From the NCBI GenBank assembly GCA_020064725.1, contig JAGTWJ010000013.1, positions 1 through 64,000 of the forward strand: DNA of 64,000 nt, in the 5' to 3' direction. Made by a program: the position numbers and the translations under genes. Under the pieces are notes generated by a model. It was not told the DNA's origin. It saw nothing but the letters and a program-made list of their open reading frames with translations, and did not search any database. Position 1 is the first letter of the stretch. Every line of letters begins with the position of its first letter. Origin of the DNA: Drechslerella dactyloides (taxonomy: Eukaryota; Ascomycota; Orbiliomycetes; Orbiliales; Orbiliaceae). Shown in pieces: positions 58,365 through 64,000 of this stretch.

Positions 58365-60171
58365 CTATTTTCGCTTTAGAAAGATATACCCATCCCTATC
58401 CGGTCTAACAGCGCCTGTTCCAGCTCTCCCTGGCGAATGCTGGATAGATCCATACGGCTCCTCCAGTCTCATGTCAAACTTGAGGATCAAGATACCAATT
58501 GCGCCGTATATCTCAGCAGCTGCAACGTATCGGCCAGGGCAATATGTAATACCCCCAGCAAACGGCCGCCAGCTGTTCATCATCTTCAGTTTCTCACCTT
58601 CATCTACCAGAAACCGTTCGCCCCAGAACTCGTTTACAGGGTGTGAGGGGTGGTCAAATACCGGTGATAAATGTAGCGCTCTTGATGGTGCCAACATCAT
58701 ACGCCCTTTCTTGAAGATGTATCCGTCCACATCTGTATCATCAGTAACTATCCGAGCTGTCATATTTGAGACTGAGAGACGTAAGGACTCCTGATAGACA
58801 GAGAGAAATAGTGGGAGTCTCATCAGAGCTGACCAGTCAATCGATAGTTTGGGGGCAAGAACTATTGCAGATTCAACTTCTTTCTGTAGCTTCGGCAGAA
58901 GCAAAGGGTTTCTAAGGATGTAGATAAGCATCCATGAGATGACGGGCGGTGTGTTCGCATTCAATCTAATGGGATTTGCTATACATTAGCCGATACTGCT
59001 TGACAGTTTGAAAGACTTGTTGGATCTGGACGGGTGACCCTTCATGGCTTTTGGAGGATATACATACCCCCATAACAAGCCGAATTGATGGACTGCTTTA
59101 GCACGTAACGAGAGACCACGAGCAGTGAGCGTCTTGACCCTCTGCCATAATATGCGACCCCCCCACCACTCATTCCAAATTTCATCACTCGCAAATTCGG
59201 GGACTTTCTCCAAGGCTTGGAGTAGCCATTTTTCCATGCTACCAATCAGCTTGTCCCTCGCTCGTATAGCGCCGGGCAACATCCATCTAGGCGTATCCTG
59301 AAATAGCTTCAGGAATCCTTCTTCGAATTCCCAGAACAGCTCAGCCGCGTCAGGCGCAATATCCTTGAGGTGGCTACCGAAGTGGACGCTTGTAGCTGCC
59401 CAGAAGAAATGATGCTCTATCAACCTCTTCAGCGATATTTTTACTTCCCCCTTGCCAATGATGTCGTCTATATGCCTCTCCCACTCAACAATGAAGCGCT
59501 GCGAAAGTATTTTCAATCCTTCAGTTTGGCTAAACCAATTCTCTTTAAATTGGCCAGCAAACTTTGTTGCCATCTCTATCCTATTCGCTTCCTCTTGGCT
59601 CATCCCCGGTGGCGGGGCAACACCGTGCATTCCAATGCAATATTGCTCCAGATCTTGTTTGGGCATTTCAAATATCTTTCGAAAGATATCGCGCTCCAAA
59701 AGGTCGAACGACATCGTTTTTGAGATGCGGATGACTTTGGCGTAAAGACGCGGGGAGGTTACCAGGTAGATTGTCCGACCCCCTAAATAAAGAGAGTACG
59801 GGATATCGGGCGGCATAATCTTTCTGACCCATTGAATGAAGTGGTCAAAGTCACGCGAGAAAGGAATCGCCGAGCCAAGCCATGGCATTGTATATGGAAT
59901 CCTACACGTTCCCATAGGTATAAATCGTCAGACTGCAGACTGGCTCCGAAAAGGTTTACAGCTTTAAAGCTTTGGGAGGCAAGGGTTCAGATACTTGTCT
60001 CTACGAAATTTTTACCTACATTGGCGGCTCTGTTGGATCTGGCCTAGGTGCTGACATCTTCTGATACAGTATGGCGGTAGAGATAACGATTGCAAGGGCG
60101 AAGACTGTGCTGCCCACGATTGACGAAATATCGCGGCTCAGCCATTCTGAGTATTCAGATGGAGTCTCCAT
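58365..60171 (-). CDS. Cytochrome P450 (CYP7/CYP8-like fungal type), three exons
   Basis: Exons are 60020-60171, 59068-59901 and 58365-58965, with introns of 118 and 102 bp; phases add to 528 residues. Exon 1 encodes the membrane anchor (SSIVGSTVFALAIVISTAIL) and the Pro-rich hinge (PRPDPTEPPMIPYTMPWLGS). The I-helix region is LLWGLNANTPPVISWM, where Asn stands in place of the usual acid before Thr. The ExxR motif is ESLR (388-391). The haem loop is PFAGGITYCPGR with Cys471 as ligand. Both splice choices are fixed by these family motifs (PPMIPY and LLWGLNANT). P450s hydroxylate or isomerise lipophilic substrates at the ER membrane; the substrate is unknown. It is a neighbour of the hydrolase in the same orientation. 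Confidence 0.88.
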
Positions 60172-61185
60172 CTGAATCTGAATCCCGAGGGCCAGAGTTC
60201 TGGTCAATTGCTGTAAAGGAATTCGTAACGCCCGACCGTCGGCCCCAAGTCGCTAAAGAGCAGACGTTCAACGGGAGTCTCGAGTGCGGTATATACGAGT
60301 CGAGTTTGGGACCGGGATTTGCTGTCTCTTCGGATAGCAAGCTGATTCTTGACCGAGATTTTGACAATTAGCTGAGGATACAACTTGAAAGCCACCCTTA
60401 TGACATATATTGTTCGACGCGCACCCTTGTAGTTAATATCACGCGCTATATTTACAATTATTGTGGCGTGGTGTGGCGTGGCGTGGACAACGCGGCTTGG
60501 CAAAGCCACAGGCGTATCCTACAAAATCGGGCGTCTAGATAAGTCGTTCTTCTCTATATAGTCAAATAACTTTGTTGATTGAAGGGGGTTGAAGGGGAAG
60601 AGGGAAGGTTCGTAAATCTGTTAACAATGCGACTGCAATTCATTCCTCTCATCGACTAGAATCTTTCTGTTCTTCTCAATGCTTTCGGCTATAAAGTAGA
60701 GCCATTTGGCTAAGTAATCAAGCATTCCGGAAAGACACGACAGGTTCTACGAAATCCCAGCTCTCTATCGATAAACTAATTATATATATCACGAAGCTGC
60801 TCAAGTTCTTGATCGCGAGCGACAAGGTCTTCTACATCCTGGCATAGGCCTAACAGGTGACTTGAATTCAGACAATAACCGATTTAACGCCTCCAACGGA
60901 AACCAATCGAAAACTTATAAAGGCATTAAGCTTAAAACTGAATGGGATGGTATGTACAGTAATAGAAATTAGCATCGATGCCAGAATAGAAAATGTGGTG
61001 GTGTAATATGACTCCATATGCAAATCATCGCAATAAAAAAGGACGCGAAACGCCAACTGCGACCTGCCTGTCCGCGTCCGTGGATCCGTGATACATAGCA
61101 CATCGTGACGTCACGGTGATAGAGATAGATATGTCCGATAAGAGCTCCTTATCAGTAGTGTCCCAAGCATTGGTCTCCCTTAAGG
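60172..61185. other. Intergenic region; no gene seen
   Basis: This is the P450 promoter region. It has a short GTGGCGTGG-type direct repeat around 60463-60487 and one TGACGTCA at 61106. Open frames (60868-61101 minus and others) lack features. Confidence 0.5.
61106..61113. promoter_or_regulatory. TGACGTCA (CRE/ATF-type bZIP site)
   Basis: Sits in the longer palindrome CGTGACGTCACG, between the P450 promoter region and the 3' end of the DUF1365 gene. Confidence 0.4.
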
Positions 61186-63206
61186 CTATTGTGTTGGAAG
61201 CCATTCAAGATCGCAACCTAAACGTTTTAGGGTGCTCAGCGCTGCGTGGTATGAAGCACTCTTGAGCATCTGGCCCGTCACGCCTCCCATTGCGGAGCGA
61301 TAGGATCCGAAATTCTGAAGAGGAATTTGTGTTTGGCGAGAACGATCATATAGAGACGGCGACTCCAGCCGATAGTATAGGTAAATAGGCGACGTCTCTA
61401 ACGCGCCGCCGTGTAACCATTGGAACAAGATGGGTGTAACGATGAACATTCGCTGACCCCAAAAGGTTCGCAGGCCAAAGAAGAGGGACATCCTGGCGGT
61501 TGATTCCATTGGCTCGCCGGATCCCTTGTGAGTGTCTAGGATATCAGTGAGGACATCCCAGTCGCTGACTCGTACCGATCTCATCTCAGCTTGCAGCTCC
61601 GCTAATTCCGATTCGCGAAGTTCTGAGATTGTAACCTTTGATAGGGCCTTGGACCAGAATATATGGCTGCTGATTTCGATATCGAGATTGATTAAGGCGC
61701 TTCCATCGGCAGTGTCGCCCTTCGTGATCTGGCGCTTGAATTCGTAAACAGTTGGTTCAACTCCGACGTCAGTTCGAGGCAGCATGACGTTAACTTTGAT
61801 GGGAACGGTATAATTATCGACGCGACTCCGGAGGAATTGAAGGAATACACGTTGGCATTGCCTGTTGTGATTTAGTATGCGCTGGTTAGAACTGACGATA
61901 TAACACCCTCCAAGTAGCTTAGAGAAAGGGGAGAAAACCAAGCGGAAAATTGAGACTTACTCTTCTAGTTGAGATGCTGGCCGGGCCTTGGATGTGGAAA
62001 GAGGCTCGGGTCGCTCATAAATCTCCGTATTTCTGCTCTTAAATATCCGCCAACATTCCTTGAACGTTCTCGGGACCACCAAAAACCCGCAAAGAGCCCA
62101 CATGAATACCATCCTAACGACATCGACCCAAGTTGCAGCCAGTATATCCAGAGACTCCCCACGGCTTTTAGTGTGCACAGTCATTCGGCGCTTGCCACTG
62201 TCTTCGAGAAGAGATACTTTCATATCAAACCGTCCCTTTTGCACTGGGTCGAGAACGTCGACTCTATATGCGCCTGTTCGCTGGTTAAACGGCGATATGT
62301 GGAAATCCTTCCTGAAGGTGTGGGTATACAAATATCTCTCATTCTCTTTCTCATTTGTTTTAGAGCCCTTCCGGGGTAGAAGGTACGCGTGGCTCTCCTG
62401 GAACGTATTCTTTACTTCCAGGATTGTGTAGGCTAGTTCCATATCTTCATCATAGATATAGTAGTATGTTACGGGGTTGAACGACCAGCAGACAAAGCTT
62501 GGTGCGGTCACGACATAGATGTGAGGGTAGACCGAGTCATTCACACCCTACACAGAAAATGCGATTAGCTACCTGAAAGTTTTGGGCCAGTTGGCAGTAT
62601 TTGTCACTGCTAACTCACTTGTAACCTGAGAAAATTCCGTGCTTTCTCTTCAAACCCATGCCGCGCAGACATAAAATGCTTCGGATCCACCGAGAAGAAA
62701 GTGAACCATGTTTGCCTTTGCGTTTTCGCCGCCGGGTTCTCTACCTCATCGGCAGATTTCTTTACCGAAAATACCGAACCAACGGATTCTGCGAACTTGG
62801 CACTAAAGCCAACATAGAGGATCGGGTAGTTGAAGAAATACTGATTGGGGGTTAAGCGCAAGTGCATGGAAGTCGAGAAGAAGAAGCGAGGTCTCAGCTT
62901 AGCTTCGTTGGCTTTCTCGAGACGCTCTAGTATCTGAAAGGTGTCAGTTGACATCCAAGAGAGCAGATAATCCGCTGCCTTTGCTATGATACTCCATGCA
63001 ACCAGTCTAACAATCGGAAGTAAAGCTATATTCCCAGGAAGAGATCCTTTGCCAAGAGCTTCGCGGATCAACGTGACTCTGCTCAATAGAGCTAAAATTG
63101 CCGCTGCGAATGTGGTCCATGCTATGGCCCTAATGGCCTTTCTCGCGGCGCGTCCAAGACAAGCGACTATAGAGTGAGCAATGAGGGGGCTTATTGGAGT
63201 AGCCAT
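61186..63206 (-). CDS. DUF1365-domain membrane protein, three exons
   Basis: Exons are 62619-63206, 61961-62547 and 61186-61861, with introns of 71 and 99 bp (branch CATACTAAAT in the second), giving 616 residues. The N-terminal about 90 residues have two membrane segments (AIRAIAWTTFAAAILALLSR and LLPIVRLVAWSIIAKAADYL). The DUF1365 core includes SFNPVTYYYIYDED (218-231), EVKNTFQESHAYLL (240-253) and FHISPFNQRTGAYRV. A further membrane segment follows (VVRMVFMWALCGFLVVP), then a C-terminal region with QCQRVFLQFLRSRVDNYTVP. In bacteria DUF1365 genes often stand beside cyclopropane-fatty-acid synthases; the activity is not established and no such synthase is in this window. It may act on membrane lipids, by inference only. 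Confidence 0.8.
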
Positions 63207-64000
63207 ATCGATAATCGCGACGAATGAGGCAGCGGCGATCGCGATATCGTCTATGTAACGGGACTGCCTTAACGATGCAACTACCGAGATTCAATACCAA
63301 CAGTCTGATTAGAAGGACTAGTCGGTGACGATAATGAGACCTAGTGCTTGTTGCAAGATACTGGAAAGAGATGCAGAGGGTAGTGGACGACTGTGCGCCT
63401 TGTATTTTTCCCTCCTCAATATGACGTGGCTTGTCTTGTAAGCCAGACTGCCGTACTCGTTGTAACTCTACTTGCATCCACGTTAGCAACGACGCCATCT
63501 ATAGTTGAATTAGCAGCGAGGTCTACGCACCTTGGGCCCTTTTGTGTCGATTGCTGTACGGCCTGACTATGCCCCAAGCAGTCTTCGGGATGACCGAAGC
63601 AGAAACCCTCTGCCCAAAACCAAGGGCTTCCTTTTACCGAGTGAATGAACGCTTTGCGCACCAATATCTGTTTTTCCTGTGCCAAAGTCTACACCTTGGC
63701 TAACACCCAAGATCGGATACGTTTTGGAGGAACTTGTGCTGAATCAATATTAATAATTGGGCACCTTATATCTGGTATTCTGAAGATCTTGTGCAGTCGT
63801 ACTGAAATCTATTCGAGAAAGGAGCGTCAGCCTGGTTGTAATAATTTAACGCGAGAGTAAGCTAGATGCCCTTCACATTGCAACACCGCGGGATCCGGCA
63901 CTGTGTGCACTGTGCCATCTAAAAAACGACACAAGGTGAAATTGTGACTGAAGCGGATGACAACGACTTTAGCAAATTAAACCCCCACGGGCAAACAATA
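63207..64000. other. Right edge of the window; no gene seen
   Basis: This contains the upstream region of the DUF1365 gene. Frames of 70-120 codons overlap on both strands (63130-63860) with no recognisable features. A gene starting beyond the edge cannot be excluded. Confidence 0.4.

Noticed and set aside
40235..60172. Secondary-metabolite cluster (MFS, P450, hydrolase, cupin nearby)
   Set aside because: No backbone synthase, no pathway-specific zinc-cluster regulator, and the genes are interrupted by unrelated cell-wall genes.

Overview
The window is the left end of a chromosome from a filamentous ascomycete (Pezizomycotina). It opens with a C-strand TTAGGG-type telomere. Genes have short introns of about 45-120 bp with GTRWGT donors and CTAAY/CTGAC branch points. 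Typical filamentous-fungal families are present (WSC-domain secreted protein, CBM1 modules, GMC oxidoreductase, fungal rhodopsin-like membrane protein, P450). The repeats are extremely AT-rich and differ by C/T and G/A transitions, as expected of repeat-induced point mutation (RIP). I cannot name the species.

Layout. 1-110: telomere. 111-2119: truncated 3' end of a Gypsy element with its LTR, followed by the right end of a hAT-like element. 2.1-5.9 kb: mixed sequence with one small cysteine-rich secreted-protein gene (2923-3243). 5947-10100: two pogo/Fot1-type transposons. 10183-13515: a cupin gene and a two-WSC-domain secreted-protein gene, both minus strand. 13.5-18.0 kb: decayed sequence without a convincing gene. 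18066-40188: a second WSC gene, cut in two at a splice donor by a 21.2-kb hAT-like element (18744-39968). That element itself carries a complete Gypsy retrotransposon (20170-27993) and four more pogo elements. 40239-63206: ordinary gene-rich DNA holding an MFS transporter, a Pro/Gln-rich protein, a small hypothetical protein, a CBM1-tailed secreted protein, a CBM1-tailed GMC oxidoreductase, a rhodopsin-like membrane protein, an alpha/beta hydrolase, a cytochrome P450 and a DUF1365 membrane protein.

How it fits together. The left 40 kb is a transposon sink broken by islands of secreted-protein genes, a common subtelomeric arrangement for accessory genes. The two CBM1 genes are divergently transcribed from one 1.6-kb intergenic region, which suggests shared control and a plant-cell-wall role. 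The hydrolase, P450 and DUF1365 genes lie together with four perfect TGACGTCA (ATF/CREB-type) sites within 6 kb. No polyketide, peptide or terpene synthase is visible, so I do not call a secondary-metabolite cluster.

The most unusual observations are: (1) a phase-required 5-nt microexon in the intact WSC gene, with a matching 5-nt segment in its hAT-disrupted paralogue; (2) six pogo copies with two different terminal-repeat types, all exactly 1892 bp long; (3) a telomere tract made of 4-, 5- and 6-nt units with a perfect 29-bp higher-order duplication; and (4) a telomere joined directly to a broken retrotransposon. Exon structures were derived by hand from reading frames, splice consensus and family conservation; no alignment or search was run.
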